NCBI RefSeq assembly: GCF_002863585.1 | Contig: NZ_PGUY01000027.1 | Coordinates: 57,436-121,435 of the forward strand | Reading direction: 5' to 3' | DNA from: Peribacillus deserti | Lineage (GTDB): Bacteria; Bacillota; Bacilli; Bacillales; DSM-1321 | Length of the DNA: 64,000 nt | Shown here: piece by piece, positions 19,046 through 31,928 of the stretch | How the letters are laid out: the number at the start of each line of letters is the position of its first letter | Position numbering within the stretch: position 1 is the first letter of the stretch | Made by a program: the position numbers and the translations under genes | The notes under the pieces: generated by a model | Databases searched by the model: none | The model's input: the letters and a program-made list of their open reading frames with translations, nothing else | Told to the model about the DNA's origin: nothing

Positions 19046-19430
19046 TAAAATTTCACCCCTTTAAATACTATCCCTCAAAAAAAGCTCAGATGCATCAACT
19101 ATACTCAGGAAAAGGGTCTACATTTGCTGTCAGCATTTTTCTCTATGTAAAGTACATAGTACCATACTTTGTATTCAAATAAGAAATAAAAATGCTTAGC
19201 CCTTAAACTGGCATGGTCCCAGAGCCAATAAACTTTAATATGTATATTGCCCTTTACAAGCATTTCCAAACTAGGCGATTTCAAACCGATAATAGTTAGA
19301 TTGTAATATGTATATGCATTATTAGAATTAATCTACACTGATTCGGGCAAAAAATCAATTCTAAACCTTCTATAAGTATGAATCAATATGTATAAAAATT
19401 ATTATATGTATGGAGTGGATAGTATAAAAC
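19046..19430. other. clpX upstream region
   Basis: About 385 nt, AT-rich. It holds a perfect 7-bp palindrome CTATGTA-AAG-TACATAG at 19143-19159, whose role is unclear. No gene or known RNA motif seen; the clpX promoter must lie here. Confidence 0.4.
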
Positions 19431-19456
19431 AAGGCACGAGTATGTCGTGCCTTGCC
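19427..19456 (-). terminator. Terminator after tig
   Basis: Perfect 9-bp stem (AAGGCACGA / TCGTGCCTT) with a 5-nt loop followed by GTTTTAT on the minus strand, 15 nt after the tig stop. Confidence 0.88.
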
Positions 19457-19467
19457 AGTATAAAAAA

Positions 19468-20751
19468 TTAAACTGTTTTGCTGTTTTCTACCAAGAAGTC
19501 GATAGCTTTGCGGTTTTTAAGGTCAGACTTAATGCCATCAAGGCTTCCAAGAGCCTGTTTAATGCTTTCAACATCCATATTGTACATTTCAGCCATTTTG
19601 CTTAGTTCTTCATTTACTTCTTCTTCAGATACTTCAAAGTTTTCAGCTTTGCTGATTGCTTCAAGCGTCAAGTTTACGCGTACGCGTTTTTGAGCTTCCT
19701 CAGTCATTTGGCCGCGAAGAGCTTCTTCATCCTGGCCTGAGAATTGGAAGTACATTTCAAGATTCATACCCTGCATTTGAAGGCGCTGGTCAAATTCGCT
19801 CATCATGCGGTCAACTTCGCTGTCGATCATCACTTGAGGGATTTCAACTTCAGCATTTTCAGCAGCCTTTTCCACTACAGTATCGCGGACATGATGTTCT
19901 GCTTCATGCTTTTTGCTGTCAGCAAGACGGTTTTTAGTTTTTTCTCTCAACTCAGCTAATGTTTCAACTTCGTCGTCTACATCTTTAGCAAATTCATCAT
20001 CTAGTTCTGGAAGCTGTTTAGATTTGATTTCATGAACAGTAACTTTGAAAACAGCTGGTTTTCCAGCAAGCTCAGCAGCGTGGTATTCTTCTGGGAAAGT
20101 GACTTCTACTTCCTTTTCTGCTCCAGTCTCAACACCTACTAATTGTTCTTCAAATCCTGGGATGAAAGAACCTGAACCTAATTCAAGCGAATAGTTATCG
20201 CCTTTTCCACCTTCAAAAGCTTCGTCGTTAACGAAACCTTCGAAATCGATAACAACAGTGTCGCCGTTTTCAGCTTGTCCTTCTTCTTTAACGACAAGCT
20301 CAGCCTGGCGCTCCTGAAGAGATTTGATTTCATTTTCAACTTCTTCATCTGTTACTTCAGCATCGAACTTTTCAACTTCAAGTCCTTTGTAATCGCCAAG
20401 TGTTACTTCAGGCTTAACAGTAACAGTTGCTTTAAAGATGAATTCTTTTCCTTTTTCAAACTGATCCACATCAATTTCAGGGCGGTCGATTGGATCGATG
20501 CCTGCTTCTTCAACAGCGCTGCTGTATGCTTCAGGAAGAAGATAATCAATAGCATCCTGGTATAAAGATTCTACACCGAAACGTTTTTCAAACATCTGGC
20601 GAGGCATTTTTCCTTTACGGAATCCTGGAACGTTGATTTGTTTTACAACTTTTTTAAATGCAGCGTCAAGACCTTCGGTAACTTTAGCTGAATCTAATTC
20701 AACTGTAAGAACACCGCGGTTCCCTTCTAATTTTTCCCATTTTACAGACAT
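19468..20751 (-). CDS. tig: Trigger factor, ribosome-bound chaperone/prolyl isomerase
   Basis: Trigger factor binds at the ribosome exit tunnel and folds nascent chains. The 427-residue protein has the N-terminal ribosome-binding domain with the GFRKGKMPR signature near 44-52, a central FKBP-type PPIase domain (about 150-245, [17 protein letters not shown]), and a C-terminal helical chaperone domain. The sequence is rich in Glu/Lys as usual. Single-gene unit with its own terminator. Confidence 0.98.
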   Translation of the reverse strand: MSVKWEKLEGNRGVLTVELDSAKVTEGLDAAFKKVVKQINVPGFRKGKMPRQMFEKRFGVESLYQDAIDYLLPEAYSSAVEEAGIDPIDRPEIDVDQFEKGKEFIFKATVTVKPEVTLGDYKGLEVEKFDAEVTDEEVENEIKSLQERQAELVVKEEGQAENGDTVVIDFEGFVNDEAFEGGKGDNYSLELGSGSFIPGFEEQLVGVETGAEKEVEVTFPEEYHAAELAGKPAVFKVTVHEIKSKQLPELDDEFAKDVDDEVETLAELREKTKNRLADSKKHEAEHHVRDTVVEKAAENAEVEIPQVMIDSEVDRMMSEFDQRLQMQGMNLEMYFQFSGQDEEALRGQMTEEAQKRVRVNLTLEAISKAENFEVSEEEVNEELSKMAEMYNMDVESIKQALGSLDGIKSDLKNRKAIDFLVENSKTV

Positions 20752-20908
20752 GCAGTTCCCTCCAAAAAATCTATATTACTAACTTTAATAACATCTGGAT
20801 GAATATAAAGTCTTTTTAATTTTACAAGTCATCCTAAATTAGGGCCTAAAAGGCTGATTACAACCACTATATTATAACATAGGTTATCTTTCTTTCAACA
20901 GCAGGAGC

Positions 20909-21940
20909 TTAAATAATAGGATAAGAAATTTCTTCAAACTTTCTGATTCTATTTATTATCTCATTTATGTTTTCAGGGTCCCCGGAATATTTCTTGGCGA
21001 GCCCCGCTATGGCTGCTGGTTCACCCTGATATTCAGCAGTGAGAAAATGGTAAGCTGCCGCCCAATCGTTAAAGCCCTGCTCATGAGGCTCGAATGGATA
21101 TAAAACAAAATTATGGCGTTCGATCAGACTCTGGGCAAATTCCATAAGAGTTGGATTTTCATGTGAAAGCCTTGACTCCAGCTCTTCCAATGTTTGAATT
21201 AAGAACTCAGTGTGCATCACATCAGGCAAGTGATCCGGGTTTACCTTCATACTCCTGCCAAACTTATGAATTTCAGTTTCTTCCTGCACCGACTGTTCTT
21301 TCAGAATGTTAAGCAATAATGTTTTTAAAAAAGGATGAGCATCCGGATTGCCGAGAAAACTCTGCACTTCCATTAAATACGGGCGTATATTCGTATGTGC
21401 AAGCTGTGAAATCAGCAAAAGCTGTTCTTGTTCGGATTTTTGGGCTAAAAAGTCCAGTTCCCCCGTTAATGTATCATCATCCAGATCAGCTGTTACATCA
21501 AGGATATCGGTTTCTTCTAAAGCACGTTCGCAGAATTCAAGCATTTTATAGAACTGTTCCTCTTTATCAGGAGGTACCTGTTTTTCTTCCAGCAATGCCT
21601 TTATGGTATGAATCATTTCCTCATGTTCATTCAAGTTAAGCAGGATCATTAAATAGATGTTTACAACCTGGAAATAGTCGCCGATACCTTTTAGAAGCAG
21701 CTCTCTGCACAGTTCCTTAGCTTCCTTGTAAACTCCGAGCTCCACCCATGACACCACCAGTCCAATGTTAAGCTCTGGATTGTCAGGGTCAAGTTCCCTT
21801 GCCTGATTGAAAAGTTTCGCTGCATTTTTATATTCTTTGTCTTTTAGTGCATCCAGGCCCAGATCGATTAACCGCTTAGCAAGTCCGGGAAAAGGAATGA
21901 CCTTTCGATCCCTTTCTGCCTTTTTGTTTTTTCCTCTCAT
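20909..21940 (-). CDS. ysoA: Tetratricopeptide-repeat protein (YsoA-like)
   Basis: This 343-residue cytosolic protein has TPR-like helices in its N-terminal part (about residues 20-110, with repeated A-x-x-L-F-N-x-A and P-x-N-x-x-x patterns). The rest is helical, acidic and without a recognised domain. The gene sits between leuD and tig, the position of ysoA in B. subtilis. TPR domains bind other proteins; no partner is suggested here. Function unknown. Confidence 0.8.
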   Translation of the reverse strand: MRGKNKKAERDRKVIPFPGLAKRLIDLGLDALKDKEYKNAAKLFNQARELDPDNPELNIGLVVSWVELGVYKEAKELCRELLLKGIGDYFQVVNIYLMILLNLNEHEEMIHTIKALLEEKQVPPDKEEQFYKMLEFCERALEETDILDVTADLDDDTLTGELDFLAQKSEQEQLLLISQLAHTNIRPYLMEVQSFLGNPDAHPFLKTLLLNILKEQSVQEETEIHKFGRSMKVNPDHLPDVMHTEFLIQTLEELESRLSHENPTLMEFAQSLIERHNFVLYPFEPHEQGFNDWAAAYHFLTAEYQGEPAAIAGLAKKYSGDPENINEIINRIRKFEEISYPII

Positions 21941-22226
21941 AAATGAAACCGCCTTAGACGTTTATGGTTTATTGTGAATCAGTGTAGCATGTAATGTTTG
22001 GAAAAACAAAAAATTACAGGTCCAAGAATTAATATTATGCTATGAATGCTTGGCACGATTTTAACATGAATGCTCTTTAAATTTGCCTTTTGAAGATATT
22101 GCAGGGCGCCCGGTGTGAGATGTTCAAGTCTCTTAACCAGCTTTTCCCGCAGGATTCCAAGTATCCATCCATGCCGTTCAAAATATAAGACAACCTCTAC
22201 AATGATTTTTATAGATCTAAAATAAA
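21941..22226. other. Intergenic region upstream of ysoA
   Basis: About 285 nt before the repeat element at 22227. No gene or RNA motif recognised. Confidence 0.4.
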
Positions 22227-22344
22227 GGCTATGTTAAAAGTCATTGTTGATTTTTGCACGATGTTGATTGGAACGGATATGCGAGACTCCCGCGGAAAGC
22301 GAGTACCCTGCTAGCTGAAATCAACAGCCATGTTTAACAGAGCT
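22227..22344 (+). repeat. 118-bp MITE-like element, copy 1
   Basis: The element begins GGCTATGTTAAAAG and ends TGTTTAACAGAGCT, so it has roughly 12-bp imperfect terminal inverted repeats (GGCTnTGTTAAA). The inside contains GATGTTGATTGGAACGG, GCGAGACTCCCGCGGAAAG and TGAAATCAACA. It is the same length as, and clearly homologous to, the opposite-strand copy at 24467-24584. It has no coding capacity. It lies just downstream of the leuD terminator. Confidence 0.8.
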
Positions 22345-22345
22345 A

Positions 22346-22378
22346 AAATAAAAGGGATCCCTCTTATGAAGGGATCCT
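22346..22378 (-). terminator. Terminator of the ilv-leu operon after leuD
   Basis: Stem GGATCCCTT / AAGGGATCC-type (GGATCCCTTCATAAGAGGGATCC) followed by CTTTTATTTT on the minus strand, about 8 nt after the leuD stop. Confidence 0.85.
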
Positions 22379-22385
22379 CCTCGTA

Positions 22386-22970
22386 CTATATTCCAGAAGC
22401 TTTTTCAAAAGCATCAATCTGGGGACCATAGCGCAGTGTGATTGATATTTCATCCCAACCGTTAACCAGAAGCTCTTTCCAATAAGGATGAATATCAAAA
22501 TGAGCGTTGAATCCGGTTCCCGATTTCACGTGCTGGTTTGGCAGATCAACTGTGATTGCCTGATCCCCAGCACAGACAGCCATTAAGGTTTCTACTTCTT
22601 CATGATTTAATTTAATAGGAAGAATCCCATTCTTAAAGCAGTTTTGATAGAAAATGTCAGCGAAAGAAGGTGCGATAATGATACTGAACCCGTAATCCAG
22701 AAGAGACCATGGAGCATGCTCTCTTGACGAACCGCAGCCAAAGTTTTCACCCGCAATCAAGATGGATGCGTTCTTATTCTGGGGCTGATTCAGTTCAAAA
22801 TCCTCCCTTTCTGTCCCATGTTCATCATAGCGCCAGTTATAAAATAGAAATTGCCCAAACCCCGTTCGTTCAATTCTTTTTAAAAATTGCTTTGGAATGA
22901 TTTGATCTGTATCCACGTTTACCCGGTCCAGAATTGCCGCTTTTCCTGTTACAATAGTAATAGGTTTCAT
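22386..22970 (-). CDS. leuD: 3-isopropylmalate dehydratase small subunit
   Basis: LeuD is the small subunit of isopropylmalate isomerase, which converts 2- to 3-isopropylmalate in leucine synthesis. The 194-residue protein has the family motifs DRVNVDTDQIIPKQFL and GENFGCGSSREHAPWSL. The frame is open from TTG 22988, but a GGGGG ribosome site and the family N terminus MKPITIVTGKA favour ATG 22970. It follows leuC by 24 nt and is the last gene of the operon. Confidence 0.97.
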   Translation of the reverse strand: MKPITIVTGKAAILDRVNVDTDQIIPKQFLKRIERTGFGQFLFYNWRYDEHGTEREDFELNQPQNKNASILIAGENFGCGSSREHAPWSLLDYGFSIIIAPSFADIFYQNCFKNGILPIKLNHEEVETLMAVCAGDQAITVDLPNQHVKSGTGFNAHFDIHPYWKELLVNGWDEISITLRYGPQIDAFEKASGI

Positions 22971-22994
22971 CAAAAATCCCCCTACCAAGTTTGA

Positions 22995-24419
22995 TTAAGA
23001 GTGTACTGTTTCAACCCGTGAATACTCTTCTTTTCTGATATCTACAAATCTCCCATAAACCGCTGCTGCTGCGGCCATTACAGGACTGACAAGATGTGTC
23101 CTGGCCCCAGCCCCCTGCCTTCCTTCAAAATTACGGTTTGAAGTAGAGGCACAATGTTCACCTGGGGGAACGACATCAGGATTCATGCTCAAGCACATAC
23201 TGCAGCCTGAATCTCTCCATTCAAAGCCAGCATCTCTAAAGATGTCATCCAGGCCTTCAGCTTCTGCAAGCTTTTTAACATTTTGAGATCCTGGAACAAC
23301 CAGAGCCCTTACACCCTCTTTGACCCTTCTCCCTTTTACCCAGTGTGCTGCCGCACGCAAATCTTCCATTCTAGAATTGGTACAGGAACCTATAAACACA
23401 TGCTGAACAGGTATGGCCTCTATATCCATTCCCTCGCTTAGCCCCATATATTGAAGGGCTGAGGCAAGAGACTTCTTATCTGTAGGAGATACCGCGGACT
23501 CTAGTACAGGAATTTGTTCATCAACAGGACTGCTCATGCCTGGATTTGTCCCCCAGCTTACCATTGGAGAGATATCTGCCCCTTCAATTTCAAGGATTTT
23601 ATCATATTCAGCGTCATCATCACTGGCAAAACTTCGCCATTTATTTGCCGCCTTTTCAAATTCTATTCCTGCAGATACATACTTTCTCCCTTTTAAATAC
23701 GAGATTGTAGTTTCATCCGGACTTACCAGACCAGCCCGTGCACCGCCTTCGATTGACATATTGCAGATGGTCATCCGTTCTTCCATAGACATGGAGGATA
23801 TAACTGCTCCACAATATTCGATTACATAACCGGTACCAAAGGTTACGCCAAACTTGGAAATTATGTATAAAATAACATCCTTGGCCGTAACACCTTCTTG
23901 AAGAGTACCGTTAATCTGCAATTTCAGCGTTTTAGGCTTCGTCTGCCAGAGAGTCTGTGTTGCCAGCACATGTTCTACTTCACTGGTACCAATTCCAAAT
24001 GCCAGGGCACCAAATGCACCATGAGTGGATGTATGGCTGTCTCCACAGACGATTGTCATTCCCGGGTTTGTAAGACCCAGTTCCGGTCCGATTACATGGA
24101 CAATCCCCTGTTCTTCACTGTTTAAATCAGCCAGTCTGATCCCGAAATCCCTGCAGTTTTTAGCCAGCGCATCCAACTGATTTCTGGCAATTTCATCCTG
24201 GATAAAGTAGCGGTTATACGTAGGAACATTATGGTCCATTGTTGCAAATGTACGATCCGGCCTGCGGACACTTCGCTCCTTGATCCGGAGTCCTTCAAAG
24301 GCCTGCGGGGAAGTGACTTCATGGATATAATGCAGATCAATATAAAGTAAGTCAGGTTTGTTTTCTTCCTGCACCACCTGGTGGGAGTCCCAAATTTTTT
24401 GGATAATCGATTTCCCCAT
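22995..24419 (-). CDS. leuC: 3-isopropylmalate dehydratase large subunit
   Basis: LeuC is the aconitase-like, [4Fe-4S]-carrying subunit of isopropylmalate isomerase. It has [14 protein letters not shown], the GSCTNSR motif with the first cluster cysteine, and the CSMC pair near the C terminus. The frame is open from 24467 but GAGAGGAAGG and the family N terminus ([13 protein letters not shown]) set the start at ATG 24419, giving 474 residues. Unusually, it is separated from leuB by 228 nt that hold an internal terminator and a MITE-like element, so leuCD may be expressed less than leuAB or from its own promoter. Confidence 0.97.
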   Translation of the reverse strand: MGKSIIQKIWDSHQVVQEENKPDLLYIDLHYIHEVTSPQAFEGLRIKERSVRRPDRTFATMDHNVPTYNRYFIQDEIARNQLDALAKNCRDFGIRLADLNSEEQGIVHVIGPELGLTNPGMTIVCGDSHTSTHGAFGALAFGIGTSEVEHVLATQTLWQTKPKTLKLQINGTLQEGVTAKDVILYIISKFGVTFGTGYVIEYCGAVISSMSMEERMTICNMSIEGGARAGLVSPDETTISYLKGRKYVSAGIEFEKAANKWRSFASDDDAEYDKILEIEGADISPMVSWGTNPGMSSPVDEQIPVLESAVSPTDKKSLASALQYMGLSEGMDIEAIPVQHVFIGSCTNSRMEDLRAAAHWVKGRRVKEGVRALVVPGSQNVKKLAEAEGLDDIFRDAGFEWRDSGCSMCLSMNPDVVPPGEHCASTSNRNFEGRQGAGARTHLVSPVMAAAAAVYGRFVDIRKEEYSRVETVHS

Positions 24420-24466
24420 ACGATCCTTCCTCTCTTTTATAGGATAAGGTCCTGCGCTTTCCGGCA

Positions 24467-24584
24467 AGCTCTGTTAAACGTAGCTATTGATTGCAGTTAA
24501 CGGCACTCGCTTTCCACGGGAGTCCGCATTTTCCATCCCCATTAACATAGTGGCAAAAATTCACCAATGTTCTTTAACACAGCC
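24467..24584 (-). repeat. 118-bp MITE-like element, copy 2, inside the leu operon
   Basis: Read on the minus strand it begins GGCTGTGTTAAAG and ends GTTTAACAGAGCT. It has the same inner blocks as copy 1 (GGACTCCCGTGGAAAGCGAG, TGCAATCAATAGC) and the same 118-bp length. It sits between the terminator-like hairpin after leuB and the leuC ribosome site. Confidence 0.8.
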
Positions 24585-24591
24585 CCTTCCT

Positions 24592-24635
24592 TAAAAAAGG
24601 CATACTTTCCGTTTAAACCAGGGAAAATATGCCTA
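24592..24635 (-). terminator. Intra-operon terminator between leuB and leuC
   Basis: On the minus strand, AGGCATATTTTCC, an 11-nt loop and GGAAAGTATGCCT form a stem with one small mismatch region, followed by TTTTTTAA. It lies 13 nt after the leuB stop and ahead of leuC, so part of the transcripts should end here. Confidence 0.75.
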
Positions 24636-24647
24636 TGGATTCAACAA

Positions 24648-25760
24648 TTACGCATATGCTCCCATAATCTGTGAAATAGCTTCATCACCAAGCATTGAAA
24701 TTTTTATCTCTTCCGTCATCTGTTCAGTTGTTAACGATTTTGTTCTGCCGCCTGCCAGGTCTGCCGTCCGGTATCCGGCTTCCAGGACGCTTTCCACCGC
24801 AGCCTCCACCGCCTTCGCTTCCTCTTCAAGACTGAAGCTGTTGCGCAGCATAGATGCTGCAGAAAGTATAGCTGCAATTGGATTAGCTTTGTTTTGCCCG
24901 GCAATATCCGGAGCTGAACCGTGTATAGGCTCATATAGATTAGGTCCTTCAGAAGAAATACTTGCAGAAGGAAGCATTCCGAGAGAACCCGTTAATACTG
25001 AGGCTTCGTCGCTTAAGATATCTCCAAACATATTCTCCGTTACGACTACATCGAACTGTCTTGGATTTCTGATCAGCTGCATGGCTGCATTATCGACCAG
25101 CATATGCTCTAATTCGACAGCAGGAAAATCCTTAGAAACCTCTTCAGCAACTTCTCTCCACATTCTGCTGGACTCCAATACATTCGCTTTATCGACAGAA
25201 GTCACCTTTCCCCTTCTTTTCTCTGCAAGGGTAAAAGCTAATTCAATAATTCTTTTAATCTCGTATCTGTGATATACAAGAGTATCTACAACGGTTTCCT
25301 GGCCATCTTCCACACGCCTGCCGCTCGGTTTCCCAAAATAAAGGCCGCCAGTTAACTCTCTTACAATAACAAAATCCGCATCTTGAATGACTTCCTTCCG
25401 CAGCGGGGAAGCTTCACTTAGACTGGCATAAAAGGATATGGGCCTCAAATTTGCATATAAGCTCAGATGCTTTCGAATAGAGAGGAGCCCTTTTTCAGGC
25501 CTTAAGTGCGGTGGGTTGTGATCCCATTTAGGTCCGCCCACCGCCCCTAATAATACGGCATCACTATCCTTGCAGAGAGTCACTGTTTCCTCCGGGAGTG
25601 GATGGCCGGTCTTGTCTATGGCAGTCCCGCCGATCAATCCATAATTAAATTGAAATTCATGGCCGTATCTGTCAGCCACGGCCTTTAAGATTTCAACAGC
25701 ACCCCTTGTTACTTCTGTTCCAATTCCATCACCAGGTAAAACAGCAATTTTCTTTTGCAT
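24648..25760 (-). CDS. leuB: 3-isopropylmalate dehydrogenase
   Basis: LeuB oxidises and decarboxylates 3-isopropylmalate with NAD+. The 370-residue protein starts KIAVLPGDGIGTEV and contains the substrate-binding region RELTGGLYFGKP, DKANVLESSRMWREV, and the NAD site EPIHGSAPDIAGQNKANPIA. It follows leuA by 26 nt and is followed by a terminator-like hairpin. Confidence 0.98.
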   Translation of the reverse strand: MQKKIAVLPGDGIGTEVTRGAVEILKAVADRYGHEFQFNYGLIGGTAIDKTGHPLPEETVTLCKDSDAVLLGAVGGPKWDHNPPHLRPEKGLLSIRKHLSLYANLRPISFYASLSEASPLRKEVIQDADFVIVRELTGGLYFGKPSGRRVEDGQETVVDTLVYHRYEIKRIIELAFTLAEKRRGKVTSVDKANVLESSRMWREVAEEVSKDFPAVELEHMLVDNAAMQLIRNPRQFDVVVTENMFGDILSDEASVLTGSLGMLPSASISSEGPNLYEPIHGSAPDIAGQNKANPIAAILSAASMLRNSFSLEEEAKAVEAAVESVLEAGYRTADLAGGRTKSLTTEQMTEEIKISMLGDEAISQIMGAYA

Positions 25761-25786
25761 ATATGCCAGCCCCTTCCCGTCTTGTG

Positions 25787-28343
<2,557 letters not shown>

Positions 28344-28380
28344 TCATTCTCTCCCTTTATTTCAATTTTTTATGTTTTTG

Positions 28381-28896
28381 TTATACAATTGACAGGCTCT
28401 TCGAACCCTGTGATTTCTGGGTTCCTCTTAAAAAGGCTGTAGTTCCTGTACGGGCAAGCTCTTTAATTCCATATGGCCTCAATAATTCGATAAAGGCTTC
28501 AATTTTTTCCGTTTCACCCGTTATTTGGATGATAAGACTATCCCTGCTTATATCTACAACCGAACCCCGAAACGGCTCGATCAGTGAATAAATTTCGCTC
28601 CTTGTCTGCGTGGAAGCTGATACTTTAACTAATGCCAGTTCCCTTGCTACAATCGCCTGATCCGTTATATCCATTACCTTTATGATGTCAATCTGCTTAT
28701 TAAGCTGCTTGGTTATTTGTTCAAGCTCTTTATCGTTTTCAACCTGCACTACGACAGTTATCCTTGAAATTTCCGGCTGTTCGGAGCTGCCTACAGTGAT
28801 ACTCTCAATGTTATAGCTTCTTTTTGAAAACAAATTAGTGATTCTGTTTAGAACTCCCGGTCTATTCATGACGGTGAGTGTTATAATTCCTTTCAT
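28381..28896 (-). CDS. ilvH: Acetolactate synthase small (regulatory) subunit
   Basis: IlvH (also called IlvN) activates the large subunit and confers valine feedback inhibition. The 171-residue protein has an N-terminal ACT domain (ITLTVMNRPGVLNRITNLFSKR) and a C-terminal ACT-like domain. It starts 3 nt after the ilvB stop, so the subunits are translated together. Confidence 0.97.
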   Translation of the reverse strand: MKGIITLTVMNRPGVLNRITNLFSKRSYNIESITVGSSEQPEISRITVVVQVENDKELEQITKQLNKQIDIIKVMDITDQAIVARELALVKVSASTQTRSEIYSLIEPFRGSVVDISRDSLIIQITGETEKIEAFIELLRPYGIKELARTGTTAFLRGTQKSQGSKSLSIV

Positions 28897-28899
28897 TTC

Positions 28900-30609
28900 T
28901 TACACACCCTCCATTTCATGGAGTCCCTTCCCTGGGGCAACCATAGGATAGACATTTTCTTCCTGCAAAACACGGAAATCTAGGAGTACAGGTTCATTTA
29001 GTGTAAAAGCTTCCTTCATCTTATCCCGTGCTTCCTGTTCGGTATGAATCTGAAAGGCTTTAATTCCATAAGCTTCCGCCAGTTTTACAAAGGATGGTTG
29101 AGAATGAAGCAGGCTGTGTGAATAGCGTTCATTATAGAAGGTCTGCTGCCACTGCCTAACCATGCCCAGCGCATGATTATTAATGATGATAATCTTGATT
29201 GGGAGCTTTAACTCAGCAATCACTCCCAGTTCCTGAAGAGTCATCTGAAATCCTCCATCACCAACGACTGACACTACTTTTGCCTCCGGCTTGGCCAGCT
29301 GGGCTCCAATCGCCGCAGGAAGCCCAAATCCCATCGTTCCTAATCCTCCTGATGTAACCCAGGCATGCGGTTTATTGAACCTGTAAAACTGTGCCGCCCA
29401 CATCTGATGCTGGCCAACATCTGTCGTAATTATGGCTTCACCTTTAGTTTCTTTATGAAGCAGTTCCAATACAAATTGGGGTTTTAAAGAATCTCCCTTC
29501 TGCTCATATCGGAGCGGAAACTCTTTGTTCCATTGATGAAGCTGCCTGATCCATTCTTCTGATTCCGCTTTTTCTTGATCTTGTTCGTTAAGCATATCCA
29601 GGGCTTCTTTTGCATCCCCTACAATCGGGATCTTCGTAGGCACGTTCTTCCCTATTTCTACGGGGTCAATATCAATATGTGCCACAGTTGCTAAAGGAGC
29701 AAAATCTTTTAAATTACCTGTCAGCCGGTCATCAAAGCGGGCTCCTATATTTATGAGCAAATCACAATTTGATAAAGCCATATTTGCTGCATATACTCCA
29801 TGCATTCCAGCCATCCCGATAAAAAGAGGATGTTCTGCCGGAAAACCGCCTAGGCCGAGGAGAGTATGCACAACGGGAATCTGCTGTTTCTCGGCAAAGC
29901 TTTTAAGCTCTTCATGCGCTTTGGAGATTAAAACTCCAGCACCCGCAAGAATCAATGGCCTTTTAGCTTTTGTAATCTCTTCACAAAGTTTTTTTATCTG
30001 CAGATAATTAGGAGTCAGCTTTGGCTGATAGCCTGGAAGATTCAACACCGGGTCTTCATCGACTTCCGCTGACAGTACAGCCATATCCTTTGGAACATCT
30101 ATTAATACGGGACCTGGCCTTCCGCTTGATGCAATATAAAAAGCTTCCTTAATGATCCTTGGAAAGTCTTTTGGGTTTCTTACCTGGTAATTGTGTTTCG
30201 TTATGGGAGTAGTGATTCCCAAGACGTCTGCCTCTTGAAAAGCATCCGTACCGATAACCCCTGTTGCTACCTGACCGGTCAGCACCACAAGCGGTATGGA
30301 ATCGATTAAAGCATCAGCAAGTCCTGTTACAATATTGGTTGCACCAGGACCAGAAGTTGCAATCACCACCCCTGGTTTTCCTGTGATCCTTGCATATCCT
30401 TCCGCTGCATGTATGGCTCCCTGTTCGTGCCTTGCTAGAATATGAGGAATTCCTGCATTGTAAAGACTATCGTAAATGGGAAGAACCGCTCCCCCTGGAT
30501 ATCCGAAAATCACTTCGACATTCTCTCTCTTCAAGCTGTCCATGAGTATGTCCGCACCGCTTTTCATCAGTGCTTCGCCTTTACGTTCTGCAAGAGCCGT
30601 TTTTTGCAT
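28900..30609 (-). CDS. ilvB: Acetolactate synthase large subunit
   Basis: IlvB is the thiamine-diphosphate-dependent catalytic subunit that forms acetolactate from pyruvate. It has [12 protein letters not shown] with the catalytic glutamate in [14 protein letters not shown], a central FAD-binding domain, and the ThDP motif [13 protein letters not shown]...[12 protein letters not shown]. The frame opens at 30654 inside the T-box terminator; the AAGGAGAAGGG site points to ATG 30609 ([10 protein letters not shown]), giving 569 residues. It is the first gene of ilvBHC-leuABCD and is controlled by the leucine T-box upstream. Confidence 0.97.
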   Translation of the reverse strand: MQKTALAERKGEALMKSGADILMDSLKRENVEVIFGYPGGAVLPIYDSLYNAGIPHILARHEQGAIHAAEGYARITGKPGVVIATSGPGATNIVTGLADALIDSIPLVVLTGQVATGVIGTDAFQEADVLGITTPITKHNYQVRNPKDFPRIIKEAFYIASSGRPGPVLIDVPKDMAVLSAEVDEDPVLNLPGYQPKLTPNYLQIKKLCEEITKAKRPLILAGAGVLISKAHEELKSFAEKQQIPVVHTLLGLGGFPAEHPLFIGMAGMHGVYAANMALSNCDLLINIGARFDDRLTGNLKDFAPLATVAHIDIDPVEIGKNVPTKIPIVGDAKEALDMLNEQDQEKAESEEWIRQLHQWNKEFPLRYEQKGDSLKPQFVLELLHKETKGEAIITTDVGQHQMWAAQFYRFNKPHAWVTSGGLGTMGFGLPAAIGAQLAKPEAKVVSVVGDGGFQMTLQELGVIAELKLPIKIIIINNHALGMVRQWQQTFYNERYSHSLLHSQPSFVKLAEAYGIKAFQIHTEQEARDKMKEAFTLNEPVLLDFRVLQEENVYPMVAPGKGLHEMEGV

Positions 30610-30655
30610 CCCTTCTCCTTCCTCCCAATCAATCTTCTTAATTTTTAAAAACAAA

Positions 30656-30960
30656 AAGCCTTTTCACCACCTGCATCCTCCATTTGAACAACAGAAGAAT
30701 AAAGGGGTGAAAAGGCATTAATCCCATCCACGGTACCACCCTAATTCGCACAAAGTAATGTGCGCACTTACTGGAAGCATAGCTTCCGATTTTGGTAACG
30801 GGTAATGGCGATTACCCGTTCAGCTCTACTTGGTAAAACCTTTCAAGCTGAAACTCTGAGGTGAGTTCATCAAAAGGGCAGTACCGGTTCCCAGCTGCCC
30901 GGCTCTCTGTACCTGCTTTACTCCTGACTACTTTTCCTCATCAACGCGTTACATGTATAA
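30656..30960 (-). promoter_or_regulatory. T-box riboswitch (leucine) of the ilv-leu operon
   Basis: On the minus strand the leader carries GATGAGGAAAAGTAG-type stem I sequence, a specifier loop with GAA-CTC-ACC in which CTC (30863-30865) is a leucine codon, and the T-box proper AGGGTGGTACCGTGG near 30728-30742. It then has a terminator (GCCTTTTCACC ... GGTGAAAAGGC, then TTTTTG) ending near 30656. Uncharged tRNA-Leu(GAG) would stabilise the antiterminator and switch on the operon. Confidence 0.93.
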
Positions 30961-31014
30961 GTTATGAGATTTGGACCGCCATTTACTTGGCTGACCAAGT
31001 TATATTTGTTGATT

Positions 31015-31043
31015 ATATTACGCCCTCTGCCAGCGCGAGTCAA
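31015..31043 (-). promoter_or_regulatory. Sigma-A promoter of the ilv-leu operon
   Basis: TTGACT (31038-31043), a 17-nt spacer and TAATAT (31015-31020) on the minus strand, about 50 nt upstream of the first T-box helix. Confidence 0.7.
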
Positions 31044-31166
31044 TCCCTATTTTTCAAATTTTTAGACTATTTAGATTTATTGGAAAGGTTGTATCCGCTT
31101 ACATAATTGATATAAAGCGTTTTTTCAAAGAAGGAATTTTTTTATATTTTCCTTCATTTACTTTAT

Positions 31167-31496
31167 TTATTGCTGATAGTGGGAAAATGTTCCTGTCGCC
31201 TGCTGGAAAGGAGAACCTGTCATGGATTGCTGTCTACTCAATTCCTGCTGCAGTTGGTTACACATATTTAAAACTTGCTGACATCCTTGCAATGCAATAT
31301 CGTGTGCACGAAGAGATTGCTGCAGATTGCGTGCTGCCTGTTCTTCGCGTGCAACCAACTGCTGGAGCATCTGTGCGTTCTGCTGCTCTTGGCGCATCAT
31401 TTGGTTGTACATTTGATTGCTTTGCTGTGTTTGCTGCATTAATTGAGTTGCAATCTGACGGCACTGATTGATCATCTGGATGCTGTTAGTATTCAT
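31167..31496 (-). CDS. ysnD: Gln/Met-rich small protein, probable spore coat protein (YsnD-like)
   Basis: This 109-residue protein is very rich in Gln, Met and Asn (for example QLMQQTQQSNQMYNQMMRQ), is predicted helical, and has no signal peptide or membrane segment. In B. subtilis a coat protein gene, ysnD, follows the ilv-leu operon at this place, and the composition fits a coat or spore-associated protein. The identity is inferred from position and composition only. The ribosome site GGAGGGG precedes ATG by 8 nt. No clear sigma-K promoter could be placed. Confidence 0.6.
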   Translation of the reverse strand: MNTNSIQMINQCRQIATQLMQQTQQSNQMYNQMMRQEQQNAQMLQQLVAREEQAARNLQQSLRAHDIALQGCQQVLNMCNQLQQELSRQQSMTGSPFQQATGTFSHYQQ

Positions 31497-31651
31497 AACG
31501 GGAACCCCTCCAGGTACATATTTTTGGAATCACCCGGCTGCCTGCACGTTTAATTCCTGTCTTAATGTGTGACTTAACCCGGATAGTCATGTACTTCACG
31601 AAACATTACAATTATTTACCGAACGGTCCTTAATCTCCGGTCCGCAAAAAT

Positions 31652-31694
31652 AAAAAAGCCGGCATACCAGGTGAATGGTATATCGGCTTTTTAC
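31652..31694 (-). terminator. Terminator after tRNA-Arg(TCT)
   Basis: AAAAGCCG-AT-ATACCA pairs with TGGTAT-GCCGGCTTTT with a small bulge, then TTTTTTATTTTT on the minus strand. Confidence 0.85.
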
Positions 31695-31703
31695 TTAGGT
31701 TAG

Positions 31704-31777
<74 letters not shown>

Positions 31778-31928
31778 ATAATAAGAAGTAATTTTTTTAA
31801 TGTTTTTCTTGAGGACATTTTTTATTATAGTGCCATAACGTTCGAAAGTCAACAATCTTTTTAAAACTTTTTTGAAAAAGTTTCAGGGAGAGGATTTTCG
31901 GTTTCTCCCTGATTTATTATACACAACT

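Noticed and set aside
31187..31471. Plus-strand ORF antisense to the Gln-rich protein
   Set aside because: No ribosome site; the minus-strand frame has GGAGGGG and a plausible composition for a coat protein.
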